From contig NZ_VOPY01000002.1 of assembly GCF_007995095.1 (NCBI RefSeq), positions 496,001 through 560,000 of the forward strand: a stretch of DNA of 64,000 nucleotides, read 5' to 3'. Source of the stretch: Flavisphingopyxis soli. Lineage in GTDB: Bacteria > Pseudomonadota > Alphaproteobacteria > Sphingomonadales > Sphingomonadaceae. Both the position numbers and the translations under genes were made by a program. Below are positions 1-13,886 of the stretch, piece after piece. Within the stretch, counting starts at the first letter, position 1; every line of letters starts with the position of its first letter. The notes below the pieces were generated by a model. That model worked only from the letters and a program-made list of their open reading frames with translations, had not been told where the DNA came from and searched no databases.

Positions 1-69
1 CATGCCTTCCCACGGCGCTGTTCTGCATTTCAACAGCCAGTAAAACACGTTCATTTAGGGAGCTATTCG

Positions 70-846
70 ATGCCAAGGACACTGATCCAGGTCGTTGCCG
101 CGGTCTTAGTGGCATTTACCTTCATGGCTACGCCGGCGTCGGCGCAGGCGACGCGAACGTGGGTTTCGGGAGTCGGCGACGATGCCAATCCATGCTCGCG
201 TACCGCGCCCTGCAAGACCTTCGCTGGTGCGATCTCGAAGACCGCTACGGGCGGCGAGATCAACGTTCTTGATTCGGGCGGGTTTGGCGGCGTCACCATC
301 ACCAAGGCGATCACCATTCGCGCCGATGGTGCAACGGCAGGCGTACTCGTCGCGGGAACCAATGGCATCACGATCAATGCTCCCACGACTGCGCGCGTTG
401 TCCTCGAAGGCCTCGATTTCGAAGGTCTGAACCAGGCCACCACTTCGGGCATCAACGGCGTGTCGATTTCGGCTGCGGGGCAGGTGATCATCATCGACTG
501 CACGATCCGGGGCTTTCAAGTCGGCATCAATGTCCTGTCGACCGGCACATCCGACCTGACGATCGATCGCTCGACGATCATCGGCAACAGCCAGTATGGT
601 CTGTCGCTGTCGGACGCGACGGGTTTGGGTCGCGCGTGGGTAACGCGGACATTGCTGGCCGGCAACGAACTGGGGCAGATCCGCATCAACGGGAATAAAA
701 ATCTCGTTGTCCTGAGCGACGTTATTTTTACCGGCAGGGGCGCGCCATCTTTCCTTGTCGAAAATGGCGGAAAAGTGCTCTCGTTCGGCAACAACTCTTT
801 CCTCGATGTGCCACCGACGGGTTACACGCTGACGTCGCAGCACTGA
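70..846 (+). CDS. Secreted right-handed parallel beta-helix protein
   Basis: Predicted exported protein of 258 residues. Residues 1-26 form a clear Sec signal peptide (hydrophobic core, then a TPASAQA-like AXA cleavage site). The mature part has short beta-strand repeats rich in G, I, V, T and N (for example GVTITKAITIRADG, VSISAAGQVIIIDCTIRG), as in pectate-lyase-like beta-helix folds. Two Cys near the mature N-terminus (NPCSRTAPCKTF) probably form a disulfide. No catalytic lyase residues are recognisable, so substrate and role are unknown; a surface carbohydrate-binding or adhesin-like role is only a guess. The ATG is preceded by a GGGAG Shine-Dalgarno sequence. The gene is monocistronic and ends at a strong terminator shared with rpoD. 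Confidence 0.8.
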   Translation: MPRTLIQVVAAVLVAFTFMATPASAQATRTWVSGVGDDANPCSRTAPCKTFAGAISKTATGGEINVLDSGGFGGVTITKAITIRADGATAGVLVAGTNGITINAPTTARVVLEGLDFEGLNQATTSGINGVSISAAGQVIIIDCTIRGFQVGINVLSTGTSDLTIDRSTIIGNSQYGLSLSDATGLGRAWVTRTLLAGNELGQIRINGNKNLVVLSDVIFTGRGAPSFLVENGGKVLSFGNNSFLDVPPTGYTLTSQH

Positions 847-895
847 TCTGGTCACCGCGACGCGCGAACCCGTCGCCGTAAATCGGACGCCCAAG

Positions 896-932
896 AAAAG
901 GCCGCCCCGTCGTTAGGACGGGGCGGCCTTTT
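896..932. terminator. Bidirectional rho-independent terminator
   Basis: A perfect 16-bp inverted repeat (arms 896-911 and 917-932) with a 5-nt loop GTTAG. One arm begins AAAA and the other ends TTTT, so it gives a GC-rich stem followed by U residues on both strands. It lies between the convergent beta-helix gene and rpoD and can end both transcripts. Confidence 0.9.
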
Positions 933-965
933 CTGTGCGATCTCAATCGTGCCTTGCGCGTTCGC

Positions 966-2981
<2,016 letters not shown>

Positions 2982-3020
2982 TTTCGCCCTAGCAATAATC
3001 TGTTCGTGGTATCGTCCCGG

Positions 3021-4910
3021 TCAACCGTTTGCATCGCTCTGCATCAGGTCGCCCAGGCGACGGGTCAATTCGGCCTTCATAGCGCGCAAATGCTGCTGCG
3101 CGGCGTAGCTATCCTCGTCCAACGTGCGACTGGCACGTTCGGTTGCCGCCCGCAAGGCCGCGTCGATTTCGGGCCAGGCGATCATCGCCGCAATCGCTTC
3201 ATCGAGATCGCGCATCGCCCGCGGGTCGGGAGCCTCACTGGCGTCATCCCCGTCGCTGGTCTGCGGCGCATCGCGCGTAAACGAAAAATGCATGGCGTCG
3301 GCGCGCAGCAGCGCCTTTGCCCGATGATATGCCCTACCTCCGGCCAATATGGTGAGGAGGGCTTCGCGATCAAGGCTTTGTTCGCTCAACGCGGCATCGA
3401 TCATCGATTCGAGCAGCGCGGCGGCCTCGCCATCGGCGAGATGGAGCGAGGCGAGGTCCTCGGCATGTTCGGCGATCTTGTGCGGATGGCGCAGCAATCC
3501 GGCGAGCACCGCCTCGGCCAGTTGGCCCTCGAGACCCGATCCGCCGATCGTCCGCGTCGTGCCGTGTGGCGGCAACAGCCGCGGGTCGGGCTGCCACTTG
3601 CGTCGCTGCCCGGGCACAAAGCGCGACCCACCCGCCGCCTCGTTGCGGCTCGCACCGAAAAACAGCGTGTCGTAGCGCGCGCGGAAATTCTCGCGATAGT
3701 GCGCCGCGACATCGGCGTGCGCGATATTCGAAACGATCTCGCCGAGCCGCTGCTTGAGCCCCGCACGTTGTTCGGGCGTGTCGAGCGGGGCTGAGCCGCG
3801 TTCGTAATTCCACAAATGGTCGACGAGCGGTTCGGCCTTGTCGAGGATCGCCTCGAGCGCGCGTGCGCCGCCGGCACTGACGATATCATCGGGATCCTGC
3901 CCCTCGGGCAGCGCGACGAAGGCCAGGCTGAATCCGGGCCGAAGCAGCGGCAGCACGCGCATCGCGGCGCGCATCGCCGCCTTTTGCCCCGCGCTGTCGC
4001 CATCGAAACACAGGATCGGCACGGGCACCATGCGCCAGATCATGCCGATCTGCTGTTCGGTCAGCGCGGTGCCGAGCGGGGCGACGACATCGTCGATCCC
4101 CGCCTGCGACAGCGCGATGACGTCCATATAACCTTCGACGACGATGATCCGCTCGGTCTTGCGCGACGCGGGCGAGGCGTGGTCGAGATTGTAGAGCGTG
4201 CGGCCCTTGTCGAACAACGGCGTGTCGGGCGAGTTGAGATACTTCGGCTCGCCCGCACCGAGGATGCGTCCGCCAAAGGCAATGACGCGCCCGCGCGGAT
4301 CGCGGATCGGGATCATCAGCCGGCCGCGAAAGCGATCGTAGGTGTCCTTGTCATCGACATCGATGAGCATGCCCGATTCGACGAGCATCGCCTCGGGGAA
4401 CTGGCTCAGCGCCGATTTGAGCTTGCCGCGGCTGTCGGGAGCGAAGCCCAGCGCAAAGCGGCGCCGGACCTCGTCGCTGATCCCGCGCTTCCGGAGGTAC
4501 TCGCGCGCGCCTGTTCCATCGATCCCGCCGAGCTGGTCGGTGAACCAGTGTGCCGCGGCCTCGGTCACGTCACGCAGCGATTGCGCCGCCTCGGCGCGTT
4601 TCGCCGCGCGCGGATCGGGCGCGGGGACGTCCATCCCCGCCGCATCGGCGAGTTCCTTGACCGCGTCGATGAACGACAGGCCGCGCTGCTGCGTCATCCA
4701 GCTGATCGCGTCGCCATGCGCGCTGCAACCGAAACAGTGGTAGAAGCCCTTTTCGTCGTTGACCGTGAAGCTGGGCGATTTCTCGTTATGGAACGGGCAG
4801 CACGCCTTGTACTCGCGCCCCGCGCGGGTCAGCTTGACCGACTGCGCGATCAGGCTCGACAGCGTCGTGCGCGAACGCAGTTCGTCGAGCCATTGCGGGC
4901 TGAGCGTCAC
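3021..4910 (-). CDS. dnaG: DNA primase DnaG
   Basis: Synthesises RNA primers for replication at the fork. 629 residues. The N-terminal zinc ribbon is visible (CPFH at 38-41 with CFGC at 59-62), followed by the catalytic core with the RIIVVEGYMDVIALSQAG TOPRIM glutamate motif and the acidic CFDGDSAG motif. The C-terminal part is the less conserved DnaB-binding region. The start is GTG at 4910, giving MTLSPQWLDELRSR, which fits the family. It is followed after 39 bp by rpoD and is probably co-transcribed with it. Nothing unusual. Confidence 0.97.
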   Translation of the reverse strand: MTLSPQWLDELRSRTTLSSLIAQSVKLTRAGREYKACCPFHNEKSPSFTVNDEKGFYHCFGCSAHGDAISWMTQQRGLSFIDAVKELADAAGMDVPAPDPRAAKRAEAAQSLRDVTEAAAHWFTDQLGGIDGTGAREYLRKRGISDEVRRRFALGFAPDSRGKLKSALSQFPEAMLVESGMLIDVDDKDTYDRFRGRLMIPIRDPRGRVIAFGGRILGAGEPKYLNSPDTPLFDKGRTLYNLDHASPASRKTERIIVVEGYMDVIALSQAGIDDVVAPLGTALTEQQIGMIWRMVPVPILCFDGDSAGQKAAMRAAMRVLPLLRPGFSLAFVALPEGQDPDDIVSAGGARALEAILDKAEPLVDHLWNYERGSAPLDTPEQRAGLKQRLGEIVSNIAHADVAAHYRENFRARYDTLFFGASRNEAAGGSRFVPGQRRKWQPDPRLLPPHGTTRTIGGSGLEGQLAEAVLAGLLRHPHKIAEHAEDLASLHLADGEAAALLESMIDAALSEQSLDREALLTILAGGRAYHRAKALLRADAMHFSFTRDAPQTSDGDDASEAPDPRAMRDLDEAIAAMIAWPEIDAALRAATERASRTLDEDSYAAQQHLRAMKAELTRRLGDLMQSDANG

Positions 4911-4941
4911 CTGCCGTTGCCTCGCCCGCTAAACCGCCCGC

Positions 4942-5760
4942 TCACGCGCATGGCACGTTGAGCGCGGGTCCTTCGCCGTCCTTGGGCTGCGCCGGGGCAG
5001 GGCCTGCGCCGCGCGCGCGCTTGCCGTCGGCGGCGAGTTCATAGGCTTCGGCGGGGCCAGCGGGGGCCACCGTGCTCTGCCAGAAAAAGCGCACCGTCTG
5101 GCCCTTGCGCCAGCCGCCCTCGGGCGCCTCGACGGTAAAGACGATCGCCTTGCCGAGACAGGCGACTGCAAACTTGCCCTTGCTGCCCAATGCCTTGGTC
5201 GCATCGCCGAACGAATAGCCGGCCTTGCCGGTGAAACCCGCGAGCGGCACTGCCACCCTGAACGCGGTGATGTCGGCGGGCATGTTGAGCGCCTCGGGCT
5301 GCGCGAAGGGGCGGTCGTTGGGCTTGTCGACGCCCGGCGTCACCGCATGGACGTAGGTGTAGACCGTGCCGTCGCGCATATTGCCCGGCTCGCACGTCTC
5401 GATCTTGGGGGCCTTGGGTTGCGGCATGGTCGTCTTGCCGCTGTCGTCGCGGATACTGTCGCGCGCGGGGCAGGCGACCCAGCTTTCGATATCGCCGAAC
5501 GCGGCGAGCGGCGTCGCCAGCGATGCTTGCACTTCGGGTCCGACCGGCCCGACGATCTTCGGACCCAAAGCGAGCGCGTCGAGATCGGCGATGACGATGC
5601 CGTTGGCGACGACGCCCTCGGCCCGGATCGATGCGTTATCGACCGGAGTGATATCGGGCGTCTTGCTCGCCGAGATTGTTGCCTCGGCCTCGTTCTGCGC
5701 CTGCTGGTCGGGGCGTTCGGACGAGAAATTGCACGCCGCGAGCGAGAGGGCCAACAGCAT
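4942..5760 (-). CDS. Predicted lipoprotein with repeat-modified 5' end
   Basis: Product unknown. From the ATG at 5760 the protein has 272 residues and begins MLLALSLAACNFSS, an obvious lipobox (LAAC), but with only nine residues before the Cys and no positive charge, which is poor for a signal peptide. The frame stays open upstream through the palindromic repeat at 5768-5832 to a GTG at 5862 that overlaps the stop of the YqeY gene (GTGA). That longer form would add a leader containing YPELVEG and STSSARTG, the translation of the repeat. The body has four Cys that could form disulfides and no family I recognise. The minus-strand order YqeY gene, this gene, dnaG, rpoD suggests possible co-transcription. 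Confidence 0.65.
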   Translation of the reverse strand: MLLALSLAACNFSSERPDQQAQNEAEATISASKTPDITPVDNASIRAEGVVANGIVIADLDALALGPKIVGPVGPEVQASLATPLAAFGDIESWVACPARDSIRDDSGKTTMPQPKAPKIETCEPGNMRDGTVYTYVHAVTPGVDKPNDRPFAQPEALNMPADITAFRVAVPLAGFTGKAGYSFGDATKALGSKGKFAVACLGKAIVFTVEAPEGGWRKGQTVRFFWQSTVAPAGPAEAYELAADGKRARGAGPAPAQPKDGEGPALNVPCA

Positions 5761-5767
5761 CCCCAAT

Positions 5768-5832
5768 CCCGTTCGGGCTGAGCTCGTCGAAGCCCTTCCG
5801 CGCGCTGGCCCTTCGACAAGCTCAGGGTAAGC
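5768..5832. repeat. Sphingomonad-type palindromic repeat
   Basis: An inverted repeat with arms 5778-5792 (CTGAGCTCGTCGAAG) and 5811-5825 (CTTCGACAAGCTCAG), 14 of 15 positions complementary. This sequence class is common between genes in sphingomonad genomes. Here it sits between the YqeY gene and the lipoprotein gene and reads in frame with the lipoprotein. It would form a hairpin in RNA. Confidence 0.75.
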
Positions 5833-5858
5833 GGGTGAGGGGTGGCCCAGGTCGCACG

Positions 5859-6311
5859 TCACGCCAGCGATTCCTTCACCAGCCGGCTCGCCTGGCTCAT
5901 GTCGAGCTCGGCACCGTGGCGGCTCTTGAGCGCGGCCATGACGCGGCCCATGTCCTTGACCGACGCGGCGCCGGTTTCGGCCTTGATCGTCTCGATCGCC
6001 GCGCGCGTTGCCGCCTCGTCCATCTGCGCGGGCAGGAACCGCTCGATCACCTCGAGCTCGCCCTGTTCGGCATCGGCAAGCTCGTCGCGGCCGCCCTTGC
6101 GATACATGTCGATCGATTCGCGGCGCTGCTTGATCATTTTCTGCATTACCTCGACGACCATCGCGTCGTCGTCGGCGGGCGGAGCCTTGCCGCGCAGCTC
6201 GATGTCGCGATCCTTGATCTTGGCAAGGATCAGGCGGACCGCCGCCAATGTCGGCTTGTCGCCTGACTTCATCGAGGAAATTTGCGCAGCTTTTACGTCG
6301 TCGCGAATCAT
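5859..6311 (-). CDS. GatB/YqeY domain-containing protein
   Basis: 150-residue, helical YqeY-type protein (MIRDDVKAAQISSMKSGD, then LAAVRLILAKIKDRDIE and EVIERFLPAQMDEA), homologous to the tail domain of GatB and implicated in tRNA-dependent amidation or tRNA binding in other bacteria; its exact role is not established. The start at 6311 is chosen because AAAGGGAG lies 10 bp upstream and the family begins here; a longer frame upstream would run into carA on the other strand. It is divergent from carA, with about 110 bp between the starts. Confidence 0.93.
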   Translation of the reverse strand: MIRDDVKAAQISSMKSGDKPTLAAVRLILAKIKDRDIELRGKAPPADDDAMVVEVMQKMIKQRRESIDMYRKGGRDELADAEQGELEVIERFLPAQMDEAATRAAIETIKAETGAASVKDMGRVMAALKSRHGAELDMSQASRLVKESLA

Positions 6312-6422
6312 GGCGCGGAGACTCCCTTTCATCACGGAAACGCTAACCTTAGCGGCAAACTTCTTTTTTCGATAGATTGTATCGCGCGCCGGGCAGGCAT
6401 AAATATCTGGCCGTTTAGCCTC

Positions 6423-7625
6423 ATGCCGACGGACACCCTTATGCCCGATACCAAGCCCGACAGCCGCACTGCCGGCGTGCCAAAGGGCGCGACCGCCCTG
6501 CTGTTGCTCGCCGACGGAACCGCGATCTGGGGCAGAGGCTTCGGCGCAGAGGGCGATGCGGTTGGCGAGCTCGTCTTCAACACCGCGATGACCGGCTATC
6601 AGGAAGTGATGACCGATCCCAGCTATGCCGGACAGATCATCACCTTCACCTTCCCGCACATCGGCAATGTCGGCGCCAATGACGACGATATAGAGGCCGA
6701 CGACGCCCACGCGCTCGGCTGCGTCGTGCGCGAGGATATTACCCGGCCAAGCAATTTCCGCAGCACCGAAGGCTTCGACGCCTGGATGAAGGCGCGCGGG
6801 CGGATCGGCATTTCGGGGATCGACACCCGCGCACTGACGCGCCGGATCCGCGAAGCCGGCGCGCCCAATGCAGTGATCGCGCACAATGCCGCGGGCCAGT
6901 TCGATATCGACGCGCTGCTCGCCAAGGCGAAAGCCTGGCCCGGCCTCAAAGGCATGGACCTAGCCAAAAGCGTCAGCGGCCCGCAGAAAAAGCTGTGGGA
7001 CGGCGGCCCGTGGCGACTGGGGTTTGGCTACGGGGCGCAGGGCGAGGGCGAAAGGCCGCACGTCGTCGCGATCGACTACGGCGCCAAGCGCAACATCTTC
7101 CGCAACCTCGTCCGCGCCGGCGCCAGCGTCACCGTGCTGCCCGCAACCGCGACCTATGCCGATATCATGGCGGAAAAGCCCGACGGCGTTTTCCTGTCGA
7201 ACGGCCCCGGTGATCCGGCCGCGACGGGCGAATATGCGGTGCCGGTGATCAAGGCGCTGCTCGACGCCGACGTGCCAATCTTCGGCATCTGCCTGGGGCA
7301 TCAGCTGCTCGCGCTCGCCGCGGGCGCTAAGACGGTCAAGATGCACCAGGGCCACCGCGGCGCCAACCACCCCGTCCAGCGGATCGGCGATCAGCCGCAC
7401 AGCGGCCTCGTCGAGATCACATCCATGAACCACGGCTTCGCGGTCGACGGCGACACGCTCCCCGCCAATGTCGTCGAAACGCACCGCAGCCTGTTCGACG
7501 GCTCGAACTGCGGCATCGCCTTCACCGACAAACGCGCCTTCGGCGTGCAATATCACCCCGAGGCCAGCCCCGGCCCGCAGGACAGCTTCTACCTGTTCGA
7601 AAAGTTCGTGGGGGGGCTAAAATAA
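6423..7625 (+). CDS. carA: Carbamoyl-phosphate synthase small subunit CarA
   Basis: Glutaminase subunit that hydrolyses glutamine and passes ammonia to CarB for carbamoyl phosphate, feeding pyrimidine and arginine synthesis. The N-terminal CPSase domain (LADGTAIWGRGFGAEG, TAMTGYQEVMTDPSYAGQ) is followed by a class-I glutamine amidotransferase domain with nucleophile Cys in GICLGHQLLALA and the HPEA motif near the C-terminus. Two in-frame ATGs, 6423 and 6441, are both weakly supported by Shine-Dalgarno sequences; I use the first (400 residues). The TAA stop overlaps the ATG of an unrelated small gene (TAATG) that separates it from carB. Confidence 0.96.
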   Translation: MPTDTLMPDTKPDSRTAGVPKGATALLLLADGTAIWGRGFGAEGDAVGELVFNTAMTGYQEVMTDPSYAGQIITFTFPHIGNVGANDDDIEADDAHALGCVVREDITRPSNFRSTEGFDAWMKARGRIGISGIDTRALTRRIREAGAPNAVIAHNAAGQFDIDALLAKAKAWPGLKGMDLAKSVSGPQKKLWDGGPWRLGFGYGAQGEGERPHVVAIDYGAKRNIFRNLVRAGASVTVLPATATYADIMAEKPDGVFLSNGPGDPAATGEYAVPVIKALLDADVPIFGICLGHQLLALAAGAKTVKMHQGHRGANHPVQRIGDQPHSGLVEITSMNHGFAVDGDTLPANVVETHRSLFDGSNCGIAFTDKRAFGVQYHPEASPGPQDSFYLFEKFVGGLK

Positions 7626-8079
7626 TGTTGGCGATCAACCAAAAAGAGCACGAAGTTCTACAGATACTCGCACACGAATTGGAACGTCACGGTCATCCAG
7701 TTACCGCCCCAAGCATCGCCAGCAAGATGATTCCCAAGACGAATTCAAAAGCGGCAAAATTATGCTTGGATCACCTCGTAAAGGCGAGGCTGGTCACTTC
7801 GAACTTCGATAACCCAAGGTACGCGGGATACGAGATAACTCGAGAGGGGCTTACGTCACTTGGTGTGATGGCATCCTCCCCCACCACGGATGCATTGCCT
7901 AAACATGCTACAGGCGTCGACGAGCGTTCCTCGCAAATAGGAATGGATCATACGGGAAAGCCTTTGCTTGCCAGAGTATTTCGGTGGGTGAGGGGTTGGG
8001 GAAAACCAGAAGTTCTCGCCATCATTCTTGCGGCAATTATCACAGCAATTGCAGCCCTTTATGCTGGCGGAAAGATATA

Positions 8080-8080
<1 letters not shown>
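7625..8080 (+). CDS. Winged-helix-like, membrane-anchored small protein inside carAB
   Basis: 151 residues, not recognised as a known family. Residues 5-80 resemble a winged helix-turn-helix: helices ([42 protein letters not shown]) followed by a wing-like [16 protein letters not shown] polar linker (80-112) follows, then a basic stretch ([12 protein letters not shown]) and one hydrophobic segment at about 130-147. This suggests a cytoplasmic domain tethered to the inner membrane by its C-terminus. It starts in a TAATG overlap with carA and ends in a TAATG overlap with carB, so all three should be translationally coupled. By manual count its G+C is about 50%, well below the neighbours, which points to acquisition. 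Regulator or other function is inference only. Confidence 0.75.
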
Positions 8081-11424
<3,344 letters not shown>

Positions 11425-11523
11425 CACATCCCGACAACATGCCCCTTCGCGCAGCGTCCGGCCTTGCCGCCGCCGCCAAGCGGGCTTTTGAGTCGGTCGA
11501 AGCTCACAGAAAGGACGCGCGCC

Positions 11524-12000
11524 ATGGCAACCGTCGAAAAAATGCCGATGCTGGTCGAAGGCTATGAGATGATGACCGCCCAGCTCAAGGCGCTCAAGGA
11601 AGAACGCCCGACGATCGTCGAGGCGATCGAAGTGGCGCGCGCGCATGGCGATCTCAGCGAAAACGCCGAATACCATGCTGCCAAGGAGCGCCAGGGGCAG
11701 GTCGAGGCGTCGATCGGCGATCTCGAGGACAAGCTCAGCCGCGCGCAGATCATCGATCCGACGACGCTGTCGGGCGACAAGGTCGTGTTCGGCGCGACGG
11801 TCCACCTGCTCGACGAAAACGACAAGCCGGTGACCTACCAGCTCGTCGGCCAGGCCGAAGCCGACGCCAAGAGCGGCAAGATCTCGTACAACTCGCCGCT
11901 CGGCCGCGCGCTGATCGGCCGCGTCGTCGACGAAGAGGTCGAACTGACGGTGCCGTCGGGCGACAAATATTACGTCATCGAAAAGATCGAGTTCATCTGA
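11524..12000 (+). CDS. greA: Transcription elongation factor GreA
   Basis: Rescues backtracked RNA polymerase by stimulating cleavage of the nascent RNA. 158 residues, the same length as Escherichia coli GreA. The N-terminal coiled coil carries the acidic tip motif ([20 protein letters not shown]) and the C-terminal FKBP-like domain includes [14 protein letters not shown]. The ATG at 11524 is preceded by AAAGGA at good spacing. It lies 99 bp after carB and 22 bp before the rhomboid gene; promoter sharing with carB cannot be judged from sequence alone. Confidence 0.97.
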   Translation: MATVEKMPMLVEGYEMMTAQLKALKEERPTIVEAIEVARAHGDLSENAEYHAAKERQGQVEASIGDLEDKLSRAQIIDPTTLSGDKVVFGATVHLLDENDKPVTYQLVGQAEADAKSGKISYNSPLGRALIGRVVDEEVELTVPSGDKYYVIEKIEFI

Positions 12001-12022
12001 TCGGAGCGCATCGAGCATAGCC

Positions 12023-12679
12023 ATGCGCATGCCACCGGGCCTTTTTACCAACATCATCCTGGCTGTCACGGTGATCGCCTGGGCTGCGTTGGCGCTGTCG
12101 GGCTGGCAGGATTACGGCTTCATCGCGGGCGGGTTCATTCCTGCGCGCGTCGCTGGCCTCATCGACCTTCCCGGCGCGGTGCCGGTCTGGCTGACGCCCT
12201 TGAGCTCGACCTTGCTCCATTCGGGCGCGATGCACATCGCCTTCAATGGGCTGATGCTATTGTTCTGCGGTCGGTTCGTCGAACTCGCCCTCGGGCGCTG
12301 GCTGATGCTCGCGCTGTACCTCGTCGGTGCTTATGCCGCCGCTGCCGCGCAATATCTCGCCGACCCTGCCAGTATCGTCCCCGTGGTCGGTGCGAGCGGG
12401 GCGATATCGGCGCTGGTTGGCGCTTACGCCCTGCTGTTCAGCAAGCGACGCGTCGCCGGGCGCTTCGGCATTCCCCCCGTCGTGCTCCACGTTGCCTGGC
12501 TGGCGGTGGCCTGGATCGGGCTGCAGGTCATGGTCGGCTACGCCTTTGGCGGCAGCGGCATGGCGATCGCGATCTGGGCGCATGTCGGCGGATTTCTCGC
12601 CGGGCTGGCCCTCGCGGTGCCGATGCTGCGCCTGCACGAGCGCCAGGTCATCGCGCGCGGCGACGACACGCGGCATTAG
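12023..12679 (+). CDS. Rhomboid family intramembrane serine protease
   Basis: Polytopic inner-membrane protein of 218 residues with about six hydrophobic segments. The catalytic Ser is in VGASGAIS (GxSG motif), the catalytic His probably in AHVGGFLAG in the last membrane segment, and the HSGAMHIAFNGLML stretch matches the conserved His/Asn region of the second segment. Natural substrates cannot be predicted. The gene lies 22 bp after greA and stops 1 bp before the convergent DUF4170 gene. Confidence 0.9.
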   Translation: MRMPPGLFTNIILAVTVIAWAALALSGWQDYGFIAGGFIPARVAGLIDLPGAVPVWLTPLSSTLLHSGAMHIAFNGLMLLFCGRFVELALGRWLMLALYLVGAYAAAAAQYLADPASIVPVVGASGAISALVGAYALLFSKRRVAGRFGIPPVVLHVAWLAVAWIGLQVMVGYAFGGSGMAIAIWAHVGGFLAGLALAVPMLRLHERQVIARGDDTRH

Positions 12680-12680
12680 G

Positions 12681-12911
12681 TCAGGCGACGTTGCCATCCT
12701 CGCCCGGATCGAGCAGCCGGTGCAGGTGGACGACGACATATTTCATTTCGGCATCGTCAACGGTCCGCTGGGCCGCGCCGCGCCAGGCCTTTTCGGCAGA
12801 TTTATAGTCGGGATAAACGCCAACGATATCGATCGTCGAGAGATCGGTAAAGTCGAGCGTGCGCGGATCGCTGACGCGTCCGCCGAAAACCAGGTGTAAC
12901 TTGCTGCTCAT
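12681..12911 (-). CDS. DUF4170 domain protein
   Basis: 76-residue small protein starting MSSKLHLVFGGRV and containing VGVYPDYKSAEKAWRGAAQRTVDDAEMKYVVVHLHRL, which matches the DUF4170 family found mainly in alphaproteobacteria; function unknown. The start at 12911 is chosen over a longer frame because it follows an AAGG-containing ribosome site and matches the family N-terminus. It is convergent with the rhomboid gene. About 85 bp separate it from the next minus-strand gene upstream, so it may be on its own promoter. Confidence 0.88.
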   Translation of the reverse strand: MSSKLHLVFGGRVSDPRTLDFTDLSTIDIVGVYPDYKSAEKAWRGAAQRTVDDAEMKYVVVHLHRLLDPGEDGNVA

Positions 12912-12996
12912 GTTCGATTGCCTTGGCGCGGGAGAAATTTCACCCGCGCCGTTAGCAACCGCATCGCCGCACCGCAACTGTGCGGCGCGAAAGCTC

Positions 12997-13458
12997 TTAG
13001 CGCTTTGATTTGGGCAGCATGATCCCGGCGAACAGGCCGACCGCCGTCGCGCTGACGAGGGCGAGCAGGGGGTTGCGCTGGATCCCGTCCGACGTCTTGG
13101 CGGGAAGCTCCCGGGCATATTCGCGGCCGTCGGCATAAAGTTCGCCGGCCTTTTCACGACCGTCGGCGTAGAGCTCGACTGCCTTGCCGCGACCCGCCTG
13201 ATAGGCTTCGCGCGCCTTTTCCGACCCGGCTTCATAGGCGTGACCGGCCTTGATCCGACCGGCTTCAAGCGCGCGGTTTGCAGCGTCGCGGCTGGTTTCG
13301 AGCGCTTCGCCTGCAACGACGCGGCCCTTTTCGGCGAGCACTTCGCCCTTGGCGCGGGCATTGCCATAGGTTTCGGCGATACGGTCTCGCGCCGCCGAAG
13401 CGGTCTCGCCGGCATCGTCCTTGATCTTTCCGAACTGTTTGAAAATCTTGCGAGCCAT
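12997..13458 (-). CDS. Hendecad-repeat, tail-anchored protein (YtxH/ElaB-like)
   Basis: 153 residues. The middle (about residues 40-125) is a run of 11-residue amphipathic repeats with the recurring pattern LYADGREKAGE / AYEAGSEKARE, predicting a long charged helix. A single hydrophobic segment near the C-terminus (LLALVSATAVGLFAGIMLP) should anchor it in the inner membrane, as in YqjD/ElaB (DUF883) and YtxH-like stress proteins. No catalytic motif. It is the last gene of a tight minus-strand cluster (2 bp after the DUF3618-like gene). Role in envelope or desiccation stress is inference from architecture and context. Confidence 0.8.
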   Translation of the reverse strand: MARKIFKQFGKIKDDAGETASAARDRIAETYGNARAKGEVLAEKGRVVAGEALETSRDAANRALEAGRIKAGHAYEAGSEKAREAYQAGRGKAVELYADGREKAGELYADGREYARELPAKTSDGIQRNPLLALVSATAVGLFAGIMLPKSKR

Positions 13459-13460
13459 GG

Positions 13461-13886
13461 TCAGTCTCCTGGGGTTTCGTGGGTCGGCGAGGATTCGCCG
13501 TTACGTTGGAATAATCGCTTCAAGCGGTCGCGGTGCCACCAGCGCGATCGCGTATCCTTGCCGCCGAGCGCGGCGCGCGTATCGGCAAAGCGATCCGACA
13601 GCCAGTGGCCGACCTTTGGCGAGACCGTCGCAATCGGTTTGCGTAGCAGAAAAGCGGCAATCGCGACAGCACCGGCAGCGATCGCATAGGGATGGCTCTT
13701 GACCGTCTGGACCGTACCGTCGCGGGTATCGCGACCGATCGCGCGCAGCTTGTAGGTCACGTCACGCTTGAGCTCGCCGGGCGAAAGGCGCTCCTTGGTC
13801 GCGACGATATTGCGCTTGAGCAACACGCGGTGCGCGGTCGCGCGCCCCCTCGCGGCACTCAGTTCGCTGCGCATCGTGTCCTTCAT
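13461..13886 (-). CDS. DUF3618-like membrane protein
   Basis: 141 residues. The N-terminal basic helix (LSAARGRATAHRVLLKRNI, LSPGELKRDVTYKLRAIGRD) is followed by one hydrophobic segment (PYAIAAGAVAIAAFLL) and a basic, polar C-terminal tail. This arrangement matches DUF3618-type proteins that often sit beside DUF883 and holin-X genes in alphaproteobacteria. Function unknown. The start overlaps the end of the holin-like gene by 4 bp and the stop is 2 bp before the hendecad-repeat gene, so the cluster is almost certainly one transcription unit. Confidence 0.75.
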   Translation of the reverse strand: MKDTMRSELSAARGRATAHRVLLKRNIVATKERLSPGELKRDVTYKLRAIGRDTRDGTVQTVKSHPYAIAAGAVAIAAFLLRKPIATVSPKVGHWLSDRFADTRAALGGKDTRSRWWHRDRLKRLFQRNGESSPTHETPGD

